A stretch of 64,000 bases of DNA from Deltaproteobacteria bacterium (GCA_019309565.1 JAFDFZ010000012.1:1-64000); one strand, 5' to 3'. Numbered from the stretch's first letter, positions 18,184-27,779 are shown. The notes: generated by a model not told the origin, from the sequence alone. Made by a program: numbers and translations.

Positions 18184-18253
18184 CCTATCCACCTTTTATA
18201 AGTCGATTTGCTGACGGCTGACTCTATGCGCCGCGGATGAAATGATAAGATGA

Positions 18254-18395
18254 TATGGAACTTGAATCGAGGGCCACACTCTTAGTAAATGGACCTATAT
18301 ACCATTTAAAAGGCCAGCAGGGTTGTGAAGCGAACATGCTGTATCCTCAAAACCCTTTATCCGGTGTAACCTGCTCTATTGGTTATAGTTCCATA
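18254..18395. other. Structured intergenic region upstream of the hdr operon
   Basis: The 240-nt gap before hdrC holds a set of nested inverted repeats. Outer 9-mers TATGGAACT (18254) and AGTTCCATA (18387) are complementary. An inner palindrome-like stretch TAAATGG...CCATTTA is centred near 18296, and CAGCAGGGTT pairs imperfectly with AACCTGCTC. It may be an mRNA leader structure, a decayed insertion element, or coincidence. On the minus strand TTGACA lies at the cyclase stop with a T-rich -10 candidate 17 nt on. Confidence 0.3.
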
Positions 18396-18423
18396 AAAAA
18401 AATACAGGAAGCGGGAGGAATTG

Positions 18424-20208
18424 TCAATCTGCTGTTTTCTCCAAAACAGGCCGCTCCTGCATCCTTGCAAGTCTGAGCACTTTATGGGCCGTTGTTTCTC
18501 CCAGGCCGGAAATGGTGATTTTCTCGGGTTTTGAAATGATCCGGTTTTTTACCAGGCGATAGGTTTCACCATCGATAAGCATGCATTCATCGCTGGCATG
18601 GCTTTCGAGTTTTGAGGCTAAATTGACGGAATTTCCCAAATATGTGAACTCGGTTTTGATATAATTTCCAAGCAACATGGCATAGATCTCACCCGTGCTT
18701 AAACCGATACGCACGCGGATGTTCCTGTCAACTCCATAGGCCTTTTTCAATTTTCGGTTTTTATGCTTAAGGGCGCGATGAATATCCATGCCTGATTTGA
18801 CGGCGCGAAACGTTTTATCCGATGATAGGGTATGGCCATGTTCAAAGATGGCCATAAATCCATCTCCAAGAAACTTATCGATGTATCCGTCGTACTGGTA
18901 GATAATGAGATACATTCGATCGATTAACTCATCAATCATGCCAAGGGTCAAGCTCTCATCAGAGCGTCTCATCATTCTGCTGAAATCTACAATATCGACG
19001 AACAGGGTGGAGGCAAACAGCTTTGATTTCACTCTGGATGCTCTAAACGGACTGATTCTTCTACCAAAACGGTTTTTTACAAATGCGGCATCTTCATAAA
19101 CGAGATCCGAGGTGAGCAGATCTCTGGCCTTGTACTTATCAATCAACCGGGCAGCATGAAAAGCCCGTATTATGATATCCTTTATGCCGAGCACCATTCC
19201 TATCTTGGCCGATTCCCTGAAGTGGGCATAGGCCTTGGTTTCTTCATTGATATCGTAATAGACAGCTCCCAGCTCATATTGTGCATCCGCCATTAGCTGG
19301 TTGTTTTCGAGTTGATATTGCTTTGCAAGCCTGATGAGTCCATTAAGTTTCCTTTCTGCCTCTTCGAAATCAAGAATCTTCCGGTAAATTTTTGCACACA
19401 GAAGTCCAATCTGGATGCTTTCTTTGAGCATCTTTTTTTGCTGAAAGACCTGTTCAAGGTTCAGGGCGGTTTCCAGGGAGCTGTCCACGCGGTTGATCAG
19501 GAACTGGAACTCGGCTTTTTCCAAACGGGACAACAACTGGCCTTTTTCATTATTACAGTGGCTGAAGATGCGAATGGCCTCATTTAGATGTTCCAGGATT
19601 TGATGATCCACAAGCCCGACCAGGCGGTTTGTTCGGCTATAATTGACCAATGCGTAGGCATAAATGCTGGACAAGGATTTATCAGAAGGGTTGGCAATGT
19701 GATTTTGATAGCACACTTCTTTTTCCAGCGCTGTATATTGTTTGGCCTTGTGGTGATTGCCAAGAGCTCGATTCACCCTGCCCAGCAGCGAGTATATCTC
19801 TCCTAGATACTTTGTGAATGCGGTCTCTGAACTGGCTAAAGCCAGTGCTTCTTTCAAATAAGATTCTGCATCAGAATAATTCCACTGGGCCTTGTGCACA
19901 TATCCCAAGGAGATATAGACTTTTATTTTCCACCGCTTGAATACTTGTTCTGTCAGCCCCCCTAAGACATCAATTGCTTCATCCAGCAGTTGCTCAGCCC
20001 GAGGAAACAACGATATTTTCTGTAGAAAAAGGCTCTTATGCCATTTGATGATGGCCGCTAAGGGAGGAGATTTCATGAATGGGGCCGTTTTATGTTCAAA
20101 CCGAACCAGGAAATCGAGAATGTGTTCTTTTGTATCCGCAAGATCGAAAGAGTGGAATATATCTCTTATTTCATTGATATTTCTTTCAGTTTGTGAGGTA
20201 TCAGGCAT
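18424..20208 (-). CDS. TPR-repeat class III adenylate/guanylate cyclase
   Basis: 594 residues, predicted cytoplasmic. Residues from about 35 to 380 form tetratricopeptide-like helical repeats, a sensor or scaffold region. The last 200 residues are a class III nucleotidyl cyclase catalytic domain: LFVDIVDFSRMM gives the first metal Asp, DKFLGDGFMAIF the second, and RIGLSTGEI the beta-strand region. The block that usually reads VNxAARLE is VNLASKLES here, with Lys in place of the transition-state Arg. This may lower activity or change specificity. It makes cAMP or, less probably, cGMP. It is upstream of and co-directional with the hdr operon but separated by 240 nt. Confidence 0.85.
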   Translation of the reverse strand: MPDTSQTERNINEIRDIFHSFDLADTKEHILDFLVRFEHKTAPFMKSPPLAAIIKWHKSLFLQKISLFPRAEQLLDEAIDVLGGLTEQVFKRWKIKVYISLGYVHKAQWNYSDAESYLKEALALASSETAFTKYLGEIYSLLGRVNRALGNHHKAKQYTALEKEVCYQNHIANPSDKSLSSIYAYALVNYSRTNRLVGLVDHQILEHLNEAIRIFSHCNNEKGQLLSRLEKAEFQFLINRVDSSLETALNLEQVFQQKKMLKESIQIGLLCAKIYRKILDFEEAERKLNGLIRLAKQYQLENNQLMADAQYELGAVYYDINEETKAYAHFRESAKIGMVLGIKDIIIRAFHAARLIDKYKARDLLTSDLVYEDAAFVKNRFGRRISPFRASRVKSKLFASTLFVDIVDFSRMMRRSDESLTLGMIDELIDRMYLIIYQYDGYIDKFLGDGFMAIFEHGHTLSSDKTFRAVKSGMDIHRALKHKNRKLKKAYGVDRNIRVRIGLSTGEIYAMLLGNYIKTEFTYLGNSVNLASKLESHASDECMLIDGETYRLVKNRIISKPEKITISGLGETTAHKVLRLARMQERPVLEKTAD

Positions 20209-20335
20209 CGGTTGTCTCTTGCATCATCGACAAAATATTGGCGATAATATGTTTATAAGCGGATACTGGTCTTTATGATCCAGATGTCGCGGGAATAATA
20301 TGCAAAAAACATACCCAAAACCAGAGTCTTTCATT

Positions 20336-20692
20336 TTATATCAGGACCCATTCTCTTTCGATTCGCGCCAAATCCTCCAACAATTTTTGTTTAAAAGCAT
20401 TTTTGTCTTCCTCCGACTCCCCGGGGGGTTGGTCTTTCTCAACAGCTTCAATTACCAACTGATACAGATGGGGGCGTAACTTTGCGTACACTTCGGTTTC
20501 CCGGAAGGTTTTTCTATCAATATCAGTTGTAAGCAGCATTCTACAGGAATCGATAAGCTCCCTTCGCTTCGCCTGGCGGCTTCGGCGCTTTTCAATACCC
20601 CAGTGAACCCACGGAGCGATGAGAGAGCCGACAACACCCCCAAGCAGACCCATGACCGCGGGAACAACCAATTTAAGAATTGTTTCTTGCAT
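20336..20692 (-). CDS. Small single-pass membrane protein of unknown function
   Basis: 118 residues. One N-terminal transmembrane helix (about 7-30, rich in Val/Gly/Leu) is followed by a strongly basic stretch EKRRSRQAKRRE, so the rest is expected in the cytoplasm. The soluble part is charged and helical, with acidic EKDQPPGESEEDKN. No family is recognised. It stands alone between the cyclase and a lytic transglycosylase, all on the minus strand. Confidence 0.5.
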   Translation of the reverse strand: MQETILKLVVPAVMGLLGGVVGSLIAPWVHWGIEKRRSRQAKRRELIDSCRMLLTTDIDRKTFRETEVYAKLRPHLYQLVIEAVEKDQPPGESEEDKNAFKQKLLEDLARIEREWVLI

Positions 20693-21032
20693 TTTTAAAT
20701 CCCTTTCTATTTTCCTTCCCCGATGATTTCAGTCTAGCTCTTCGCTTAAAGCTCATCCTCAATGACATGGGGTTGGTTGAAGAATAATACCAGTAAAATC
20801 CATGTAACTTAATGAACAATAACATAAGCAGCTTTGGAGCAAATTTAAAAGTAGTTTTTTTGAAACTCAAACCATGATTGCCCTAATTCGAATACAATAC
20901 GAGATTCGTCTTAAGCTTGTAGAAGCGATTGGGCTTCGCCATCGGCTACGGACCAACACAACAAGGGCGAAGATCTCTCTTAAGCGGGGCTGCAGGGCCT
21001 TCAAAGTTGCGGAGGGATCAAATTTGCAGGGT
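20693..21032. other. Intergenic region with a dispersed short repeat
   Basis: 340 nt without a convincing gene. It contains AGATCTCTCTTAAGCGGGGC at about 20971-20990, which matches AGATCCCCCTTAAGCGGGGC at about 55608-55627 at all but two positions, including the core CTTAAGCGGGGCTGC. No promoter or terminator is evident. Confidence 0.4.
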
Positions 21033-21845
21033 TTAACCGTTCAGCTCTTCATCATAGATCTTACGATACTTTAGAACTTTTCTAATGTATCTTCTGGTGG
21101 TCTTAAACGGTGGAATACCTTTATATTTTCTGACTTTTCTGCTTCCAGCATTATACGCTGCCAGGGCAAGCCTCACATCGCCGTTAAAGCGGATTAGAAG
21201 TTGTTTAAAGTACCGGACACCGGCATTAATATTTTGTTCTGGATTGAAAATATCATTCACCCCAAGAGCCTTAGCAGTGGTCGGCATCAATTGCATCAAC
21301 CCCATGGCACCTCTATGGGAAACTGCCCTGGGATTGTAGTTTGATTCTGCCATGATAATGGCTTTTATTATGGCGGGGTCCACGCCGTGGCGGCTTGCAG
21401 CCTCAAGAATAATCGGAATAAAAGGATCTTCGGGATTTTCTTTTTGATCTGTTGTAACACCGGTGTCTATCTCTATTTTTTGACGCACTTCAGGAAGACT
21501 GACAATGGAATAATCTGAAACATGATCGATGGTGATGCTGTAAGCAAGATAAGCATCAGCCGGAGGGCTTAAAATGATGGGTTGTTTTTCGATCCAGGAT
21601 TCGGGTGAAATTTCAGTTAATGTAGTTTCCGCAAGCAAATCTTCGGTGACGGTCCCACCTGCTGAAGCGGCAAGATGTGGGCCTGCCAGAAGGCTTACCG
21701 GAATTTCAACTGCAGATAGATTATATGCACGGGTTAGGGTAAACAAAAAAAACAGCAGTGCCATCAGTCCGACAAACATATATAAGCAGCGCAAACGGAT
21801 TCCGGTTATCAAGCATGTAGGCATGGTTCTGTGTACCATATCCAT
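21033..21845 (-). CDS. Membrane-anchored lytic transglycosylase (SLT domain)
   Basis: About 270 residues from the ATG at 21845, which has GAGG 5 nt upstream; an ATG at 21887 adds 14 residues but lacks such a site. A hydrophobic anchor (MFVGLMALLFFLFTL) is near the N-terminus. The C-terminal 120 residues are a goose-type/SLT lysozyme-like domain: catalytic Glu in IMAESNYNPRA, then GAMGLMQLMP, NINAGVRYF and ALAAYNAG. It cleaves peptidoglycan non-hydrolytically in the periplasm. The central segment is low-complexity linker. It probably acts in wall remodelling with the SPOR protein upstream. Confidence 0.85.
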   Translation of the reverse strand: MDMVHRTMPTCLITGIRLRCLYMFVGLMALLFFLFTLTRAYNLSAVEIPVSLLAGPHLAASAGGTVTEDLLAETTLTEISPESWIEKQPIILSPPADAYLAYSITIDHVSDYSIVSLPEVRQKIEIDTGVTTDQKENPEDPFIPIILEAASRHGVDPAIIKAIIMAESNYNPRAVSHRGAMGLMQLMPTTAKALGVNDIFNPEQNINAGVRYFKQLLIRFNGDVRLALAAYNAGSRKVRKYKGIPPFKTTRRYIRKVLKYRKIYDEELNG

Positions 21846-22173
21846 GGAAACCTCACGGTCAGTTTTTTTAGGGTCTGTGTCCATCATTAAAATGCCTAAC
21901 CGTTAATGCCCCGAACGGTGCCGGTTATCCCAAAGTGGTTAAATGAATCATAGGTACGAAAAGAGTTTCAATAACCGGATTGCTAAATATACTCTCGAAT
22001 ATTGGGATTGAAAGCAATACGTCAAATGTATGGTTTTCATTCGTATTTTTTGAAAAGCTCTTCTAAGAAAAGACTAAGCAAATCGTATGAAACGTGCAGA
22101 TAAAATAATACTTTTGTATTAAGGAAGATTTCTTAATGGGAACCCTGACTGTCAAAAATATTAGGAAAAACAG

Positions 22174-22929
22174 CTAATTATTTTTCTTTTTCAACCGGGG
22201 GGGCATCAGTGAATTCCAGTGAACGATCACCGCCGGATAGTCGGATCGACGGGCATACCGGGATAAAGCCTGGTTAGCTTCCTCAAAGGTTTCATATTTC
22301 CCTATGCGAACGGTATACCAGATGCGGTTTTTTTGGTCTGCTGCACTGAAAATATACGGTTCATAACCCAAGGCCCTGAGTCGTTCGATGCGAACAACGG
22401 CATTTTCTTTAATCAGAAAGGCGCCCACTTGAATTTCAAAAAGATATTTTTTGTCCGGCAACACCCCAATCTGGTTTTTGATAACCGAAGCAACACCCTT
22501 ATCAATGTCTGTTGCTTCTTTATCTTTCTGCTCGGTTTTGGCCTGTAATGGTTGAGGTTCGGTTTTGTTTGACTCACTAAAAGGCGATGGTTTTTGAGGT
22601 TGTTTTTCACCCGGGGTCTGATCGGTACCGATCTGTTGTTCAGGTTTATCTATTTCTGTTTCCGGAACTGATGCAGAGGTACTGAAGGGTGAAGGCATTT
22701 GGATGGTTGTAGTGTCAACAGGCGGCTTCGGAACGCTTTTTGTAATAACCGCAAAAGAAGAGGAGGTTTGTTGGCCTTCGGACTGGTTTTCAGTGCCAGT
22801 GATCCGGTTGATTCCCATTGACAAATCCATCATGTGCATTGCAAGCCAACCCGCAATGCCGATAAGAATCACCAATCCTAATAGACCGCCCGCAATGAAT
22901 AGAACTTTCCCCTTTTTGGGTTTCTGCAT
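22174..22929 (-). CDS. SPOR-domain membrane protein
   Basis: 251 residues: a short basic cytoplasmic N-terminus, one transmembrane helix (about 9-31), and a long Pro/Gln/Glu/Lys-rich periplasmic linker. A C-terminal SPOR domain (about 160-240) follows, with FEIQVGAFLIKENA, LGYEPYIF, WYTVRIGKYETFEEAN and VIVHW. SPOR domains bind denuded glycan strands at division sites, the products made by amidases. It resembles FtsN/DamX-like accessory proteins; the specific role cannot be assigned. Confidence 0.85.
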   Translation of the reverse strand: MQKPKKGKVLFIAGGLLGLVILIGIAGWLAMHMMDLSMGINRITGTENQSEGQQTSSSFAVITKSVPKPPVDTTTIQMPSPFSTSASVPETEIDKPEQQIGTDQTPGEKQPQKPSPFSESNKTEPQPLQAKTEQKDKEATDIDKGVASVIKNQIGVLPDKKYLFEIQVGAFLIKENAVVRIERLRALGYEPYIFSAADQKNRIWYTVRIGKYETFEEANQALSRYARRSDYPAVIVHWNSLMPPRLKKKNN

Positions 22930-23240
22930 GGCATTATCCCATTTGGCAAAGTAAAATACTTTCCGCGATCACACCGAGAATTTTTAAAACCTCCTCTCCC
23001 CACGCCTTGGGCATCTACGGTAAAGCGATATTAAGCAGTCCTTTAACGCGCATAGCCGACAGCAGCGGTCGGAATAACACAAACCAATATCTTATCTCAA
23101 CCGTAAGGCCCGTTTTTTGGTGAAATATATCAGATTATTACGGTATTCGCCAGCGCTAAGCCCGCAGTTGCGTAAAACAATGACGTAAATCAACCATTTT
23201 GTAATGGACTATCCTAATTTTTCAGTGTTATTTCTATCAT
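22930..23240. other. Intergenic region, no gene seen
   Basis: 311 nt between two minus-strand genes. It contains CCCGCAGTTGCGTAAAACA near 23161, closely related to CCCGTAGTTGCATAAAACA near 27810, another intergenic stretch. Nothing else stands out. Confidence 0.35.
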
Positions 23241-24203
23241 TCACCTTTTTTCTTTTGCCTGTTTTTCCAGGAATTCCAAAAGGCGCTGATAGTCTTTGTC
23301 TTCCGGATTCAGGGCAAGGGCCTTTCTTGCGTCTGCAATGGCTTTTTGCAGGGCCCCTGTTTGATAGAAGGCACGTGCGCGGTTGAAATAGGTTTCATCA
23401 AACCGTGGGTTGATGGTAAGCACTTGGGTATAGTCTGAAATAGCCCTGTCTAATTCATTTTTCCCATCCCATGCACGGCCCCGGTTATAGTAGGCTTCAA
23501 CAAATTTCGGATTAATCTTAAGAGCTTCCGAGTAATCGGCAATGGCTTTATCGTACTCACTCTTTCGTACCCATAAATTGCCTCTGTTGTGATAAAAAAT
23601 TGCGTTTTCAGGATCAAGCTCAATTGCTTTCGTATAATCCTCGATTGCTGCATCTAAATTTCCCTGCATTGCCAGAGCATTTCCTCGATTGTAATAAAAA
23701 TCCGCATTTTGGCCGTCAATTTCTATAGCCATTGTGTAGTCTTTAATCGCCAGATCCAGTTTACCCAGTTTAACCAGGGCAATTCCCCGGCTTTGATAGC
23801 TTTCAGCATCGTTGGGGTTCAGTTGAAGACTTTTTGTAAAGTCCTGCACTGCTAATGCATATTTGCCTTTATAGCTTAAAGCGATTCCCCGGTTGTAATA
23901 GCCATCTGCAAATTGCGGGTTTATTTCAAGTGCTTTCGTATAATCAATAATGGCACGATCATATTCGCCTTTTCTGCTCCATGCATTTCCCCTATTGATA
24001 TATGCCCTGGCGAAACGAACGCTTAACTCCAGTGTTTTGCTGAAAGCTTCAATGGCCTTTTCATACTGCTTTGACTCGAAATATGACATACCCTTTCGAT
24101 ACCATTCCTCGGCGCTGATATCTTTTTGAGAAATACCGTAGACTGCATGACACATTAGCATGATCAGGGTAAACACAGTTAAAAAGGATATTTGGTTTCT
24201 CAT
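23241..24203 (-). CDS. Exported tetratricopeptide-repeat protein
   Basis: 320 residues. An N-terminal signal peptide (about 1-23, ending near AVYG) is followed by eight near-regular 34-residue TPR units of the pattern A...RG.A...G....AI.DY.KA..L.P.. . Units such as YYNRGIALSYKGKYALAVQDF and FYHNRGNLWVRKSEYDKAI show the consensus. The protein is a periplasmic or outer-membrane-facing scaffold with no catalytic motif. AAAGGAGGG precedes the ATG. No partner is evident from its neighbours. Confidence 0.8.
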   Translation of the reverse strand: MRNQISFLTVFTLIMLMCHAVYGISQKDISAEEWYRKGMSYFESKQYEKAIEAFSKTLELSVRFARAYINRGNAWSRKGEYDRAIIDYTKALEINPQFADGYYNRGIALSYKGKYALAVQDFTKSLQLNPNDAESYQSRGIALVKLGKLDLAIKDYTMAIEIDGQNADFYYNRGNALAMQGNLDAAIEDYTKAIELDPENAIFYHNRGNLWVRKSEYDKAIADYSEALKINPKFVEAYYNRGRAWDGKNELDRAISDYTQVLTINPRFDETYFNRARAFYQTGALQKAIADARKALALNPEDKDYQRLLEFLEKQAKEKR

Positions 24204-24904
24204 GGCCTATAGCCCTCCTTTCTTAAGTAACTTGATCTATTGTAACAGTTTAAAAACCCTTTGATGAAAGACCGCATTTTTTTAAGCGGTTAAATTGATA
24301 CTATCTATTTATAAAAAAATGAAAGAGCAGAACGACATCTAAACTTTAGTCACTTTAGATCACCTAAAACTGAGTCTTTATTTCAACTGCCCAAAAGGGG
24401 CCGCTTTTTCCCAATCTAAGTCTCGGAAAGGGCGTAGTACCTTATTTGTTATCTTGATTATTCAGCAATATGAAGCAAAATAATCGGGGTGTAGGGAAGT
24501 TTTTCTTCCTAAGCCATTAAAATTACACAGTGAATTATCAGCAGCCCGATCGCTACAATGTCCCTGATGATCCATGGAGCGATCAATTTTGAACCGAAAC
24601 AGCGAGCGCATTCTCCGCCCACTCAAATAACAATAAAATTGACAGAACGATAGAATAGACAGTCACTGAGGGTAATATCTTGATCAACCGATAAGTTTTT
24701 GTCCCTTTTTTTTCGTTTTGTCAAGCCTTTTGATCTACTGCATCGGGACGTAGCCGCATACGAATGGAATCCTTAGAAATCTCCAACGACTGCTCTGTCC
24801 GGGATCACATAGATATTGTATTGAATTCTCATTTCAGGTATTGGAATACATGCTCGCAAAACCAGCCAAACCCTGGTGAAAATTCCAACAAAAGGAGGAT
24901 CAAG
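24204..24904. other. Long AT-rich intergenic region between divergent genes
   Basis: About 700 nt separating the TPR gene (-) from the aminotransferase gene (+). An open frame from 24764 is an in-frame extension of the aminotransferase but has no family-like residues and lies upstream of a perfect ribosome-binding site, so it is excluded. Both promoters must lie here, but no pair of -35/-10 boxes with 17-nt spacing is convincing. No RNA gene is recognised. Confidence 0.35.
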
Positions 24905-26239
24905 ATGAGTAACAACGGAAACCTGATGGATGAAACCTCCCATTTGGTTCTGCACCGAACTCCCAGAAGCGAGTTGCAAAAAGGTATTACTGTCATTTCC
25001 AAAGCAAAGGGCGCTTATGTATTTGACAGAGCCGGTAACCGCTACCTCGATCTTAATGCAGGGGCTACCAGACCGGTCCATGTGGGCTACGGTCGAGAAG
25101 AAATCGCGCAAGCCGTATACGATCAATGTTGTGAACTATCTTATTATACACCCTGTATGTTTGCGAACGAACCGGCCATAAAACTTGCAGAGCTGCTTTC
25201 TGAAATCGCCCCTCCGCCCATTGACCGATTCACATTTGAATGTGATGGTTCCGAGGCGGTGGAATCGGCCATGAAACTTGCAAAACATCACCACTATTAC
25301 AATGGAAATAAAGGCCGCTATAAAATCATCTCAAGGGTTGGTGCATATCATGGCGTAAACGGTATAGGCGTAAGGGCCCTGGGAGTTGTATTACCGATGC
25401 GTCAGATGATGGAACCTATCGCACCTGGGGGTGTTTTTGCTCAGTCCCCATACTGCTATCGGTGCCCGTACAATTTGAGCTACCCCAACTGCGATATTGC
25501 ATGCGCACGCGCGGTTGAGAAGGTGATTGAATTTGAAGATCCGGATCTTGTATCTGCTTTTATCGGAGAGCCCATTCAACAGGGATTTGGTGCATACAGA
25601 CCCCCCAGAGAGTATTGGAGCATCATCCGAGAAGTATGTGACAAGTATGGCATTCTGCTGATCATTGACGAGGTGATCTGCGGGTTTGGAAGAACGGGAA
25701 AAATGTTTGGAATTCAGCATTTTGATATCAAACCCGATCTGCTCACGATGGCAAAGGGGCTTACCAGTGGGTATGTACCTCTGGGAGCCGTTGGATGCAG
25801 CAATAAAGTGATAGAGCCGATCGAAACGTTTATGCATATTCATACTTATGGAAACCATCCTGTCTCCTGTGCCGCTGGGATAAAGAATCTGCAGATTCTG
25901 AAGGAAGAAAAACTTGTTGAGAATTCAGAAAAGATGGGGGCTTATTTTCTGGAAAAATTACAAGAATTCACCTCGCATCCCACGGTTGGAGAGGTGAGGG
26001 GAACGGGACTTTGGCTTGCGGTGGATTTTACAACGGATAAAAAGACGCGTGCCCCATTTCCGGCCGAACGGTTAAATAACATTATCACGCGGGCCAGGCG
26101 AAAAGGGCTGCTCACACGATTTATGGGGCCGGCACTTGAGTTTGCCCCTCCGTTGATTATTCAAAAAGACGAAATCGATGAGGCCGTTCGAATTCTCAAT
26201 GAAAGTATTTCAGAAGAAGAAAAAGATATGGGCCTGTAA
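24905..26239 (+). CDS. Class III (omega) PLP-dependent aminotransferase
   Basis: 444 residues from the ATG at 24905, which follows AAAGGAGG at good spacing. Fold-type I features: substrate/PLP stretch ECDGSEAVESAMKLAK, the PLP-pyridine Asp255 in LIIDEVICGFGRTG, and the Schiff-base Lys284 in MAKGLTSGYVPLG. A Cys-rich loop CYRCPYNLSYPNCDIAC (184-200) is typical of a subset of these enzymes. Family members use taurine, beta-alanine, 4-aminobutyrate, putrescine or similar amines with pyruvate or 2-oxoglutarate; substrate cannot be chosen here. The next gene, 18 nt on, is an MFS transporter, so import and transamination of one compound is likely. Confidence 0.85.
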   Translation: MSNNGNLMDETSHLVLHRTPRSELQKGITVISKAKGAYVFDRAGNRYLDLNAGATRPVHVGYGREEIAQAVYDQCCELSYYTPCMFANEPAIKLAELLSEIAPPPIDRFTFECDGSEAVESAMKLAKHHHYYNGNKGRYKIISRVGAYHGVNGIGVRALGVVLPMRQMMEPIAPGGVFAQSPYCYRCPYNLSYPNCDIACARAVEKVIEFEDPDLVSAFIGEPIQQGFGAYRPPREYWSIIREVCDKYGILLIIDEVICGFGRTGKMFGIQHFDIKPDLLTMAKGLTSGYVPLGAVGCSNKVIEPIETFMHIHTYGNHPVSCAAGIKNLQILKEEKLVENSEKMGAYFLEKLQEFTSHPTVGEVRGTGLWLAVDFTTDKKTRAPFPAERLNNIITRARRKGLLTRFMGPALEFAPPLIIQKDEIDEAVRILNESISEEEKDMGL

Positions 26240-26257
26240 TTTTCCCAAAGGCGGGCA

Positions 26258-27508
26258 TTGCAGAAAGGGATCAGCATAATACATAAAGCATCCAAATTCG
26301 ACTGGTGGCTGACAGGCTTTTGCCTTTCTCGAACGTTAAATGCTCTGGTATTCATGACCTATGCGGCCGCCCTGCCAATCCTGCAGAAACAGTGGTCGAT
26401 GTCCGCAGCGGCAGCCGGATTGATCTCCAGCGGTTTTCAGTTCGGCTATGCAGCCTCTCTGGTGCTGTGTTCAGCCTTGGCGGACAGGATGGGTCCTAAA
26501 CCTTTGTTTTTAGGATCAATGACATCAGGGACCGTCTTTTCCTTGGGGTTCGCGCTGCTTGCACGAGATTATCTCTCGGCCCTGTGCTTCTACACGCTTG
26601 TGGGAGTTTCCCTGGGAGGAACATATACCACGGGTATTATGATCCTGGCCGATCAGTACCCACAGCACAGACGGGGGATGGCTATCGGTTTTTTCATTGC
26701 CAGCGCCTCCCTGGGCTACGGGCTGTCGCTTATCATCAGCGGGTTTGCCATACCGGTGGGTGGTTTTAAATTGTCTTTTTTATTGACCTGTATAGGCCCA
26801 TTGTTGGGATGTGTGGTAGCCTGGATCACCGTTTGGGGAACCCGTATTCACCTTGTAAAACGGCAGAGGAAAGAAAAATATTTTCGGGATCTGCTTACCA
26901 ATCGGCCCGCAATGCTATATATCGGTGGATACGCCTTTCATTGCTGGGAGCTGCTTGGAATGTGGGCGTGGACCCCTGCTTTTATGACAAGCTATTTGAT
27001 GTTATCCGGCGTTTATGGAGAAAGAGCAACAGGCATCGGCTCTTATATCACAGCTTCTTTTCATGGCATTGGGTTGCTGGCGTCTTTCACCATGGGAACC
27101 TTGTCGGACCGCATCGGACGAGCCCGTGTTATTCTGGCTCTTTCAAGTATAAGTGTCCTGTGCTCCTTTTTATTTGGCTGGACCATTCAGTGGCCATTGA
27201 CCGCTGCTATCGGAGTCGGGCTGCTTTATGCATTCTCTTCCCTGGGGGATTCGCCGGTTCTGTCGGCTGGCCTTACGGAATCAGCCGAATCCAGGTACAT
27301 GGGCTCTGCCTTCGGCCTTCGATCTTTACTTGGATATGGTGCCGGTGCTGTGTCGCCGATTGCTTTCGGTGCTATATTGGATTGGAGCAATTCTGCTGCT
27401 TACGGTTACACAACCTGGGGCTGGGCGTTCAGCGTGTTCGGGATGGGTGGAATGGGTACCATCTGGGTGGCGCATCTGCTTAGAAAGCAGTCGGCAGGTT
27501 GCTCGTAA
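26258..27508 (+). CDS. Major facilitator superfamily transporter
   Basis: 416 residues and about twelve hydrophobic helices. The MFS loop 2-3 motif appears as ALADRMGPKPLFLGS and its repeat in the second half as TLSDRIGRARVILAL. The annotated start is a TTG at 26258, and no ATG gives a complete first helix, so the exact start is uncertain. It is in an apparent operon with the aminotransferase. The substrate is likely an amine, amino acid or organic acid, by context only. Confidence 0.8.
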   Translation: MQKGISIIHKASKFDWWLTGFCLSRTLNALVFMTYAAALPILQKQWSMSAAAAGLISSGFQFGYAASLVLCSALADRMGPKPLFLGSMTSGTVFSLGFALLARDYLSALCFYTLVGVSLGGTYTTGIMILADQYPQHRRGMAIGFFIASASLGYGLSLIISGFAIPVGGFKLSFLLTCIGPLLGCVVAWITVWGTRIHLVKRQRKEKYFRDLLTNRPAMLYIGGYAFHCWELLGMWAWTPAFMTSYLMLSGVYGERATGIGSYITASFHGIGLLASFTMGTLSDRIGRARVILALSSISVLCSFLFGWTIQWPLTAAIGVGLLYAFSSLGDSPVLSAGLTESAESRYMGSAFGLRSLLGYGAGAVSPIAFGAILDWSNSAAYGYTTWGWAFSVFGMGGMGTIWVAHLLRKQSAGCS

Positions 27509-27779
27509 TATTAAAGAGGTGCTTCAGCTGTTTTTGAAGCTCCTTTAAATTCGCCTCCATCATGATCCCAAGTACCGCCATTCGGTTTTCGAAACTTCCC
27601 GCGCATTTAAGACGCCAGTCGATTTCTTTTTGAAATGCTCTGAGTTCGGGACGCTCTTTCAGAAGGGCGTCCCGCTCCTTGCTGGCTGTTTCGCCAAGCT
27701 CACGAAGCTGCTGTTCATCGAGTTGGACATCCTTTTTAAGGAAGTAAATGCGATTTCCCATAATATTCATCGTCCCCAT
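27480..27779 (-). CDS. Small charged helical protein of unknown function
   Basis: 99 residues, helical and rich in Glu/Lys/Leu (LDEQQLRELGETASKERDALLKERPELRAF). It has no membrane segment or cysteine cluster. Its 3' end overlaps the convergent transporter gene by 29 nt, which is unusual but possible. In-frame ATGs at 27779, 27770 and 27761 are all candidate starts; GGGG lies 10 nt before the last. It faintly resembles DUF3135-type proteins, but this is not secure. Confidence 0.45.
   Translation of the reverse strand: MGTMNIMGNRIYFLKKDVQLDEQQLRELGETASKERDALLKERPELRAFQKEIDWRLKCAGSFENRMAVLGIMMEANLKELQKQLKHLFNITSNLPTAF

Noticed and set aside
23241-24203. Regular repeats across the TPR gene considered as a CRISPR-like array
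   Set aside because: The periodicity is the roughly 102-nt coding period of 34-residue TPR units, not repeat-spacer units; no CRISPR or cas gene was seen in the window.
24764-24904. Longer aminotransferase starting at 24764
   Set aside because: The added residues do not resemble the family, and AAGGAGG sits at the correct distance before the ATG at 24905.
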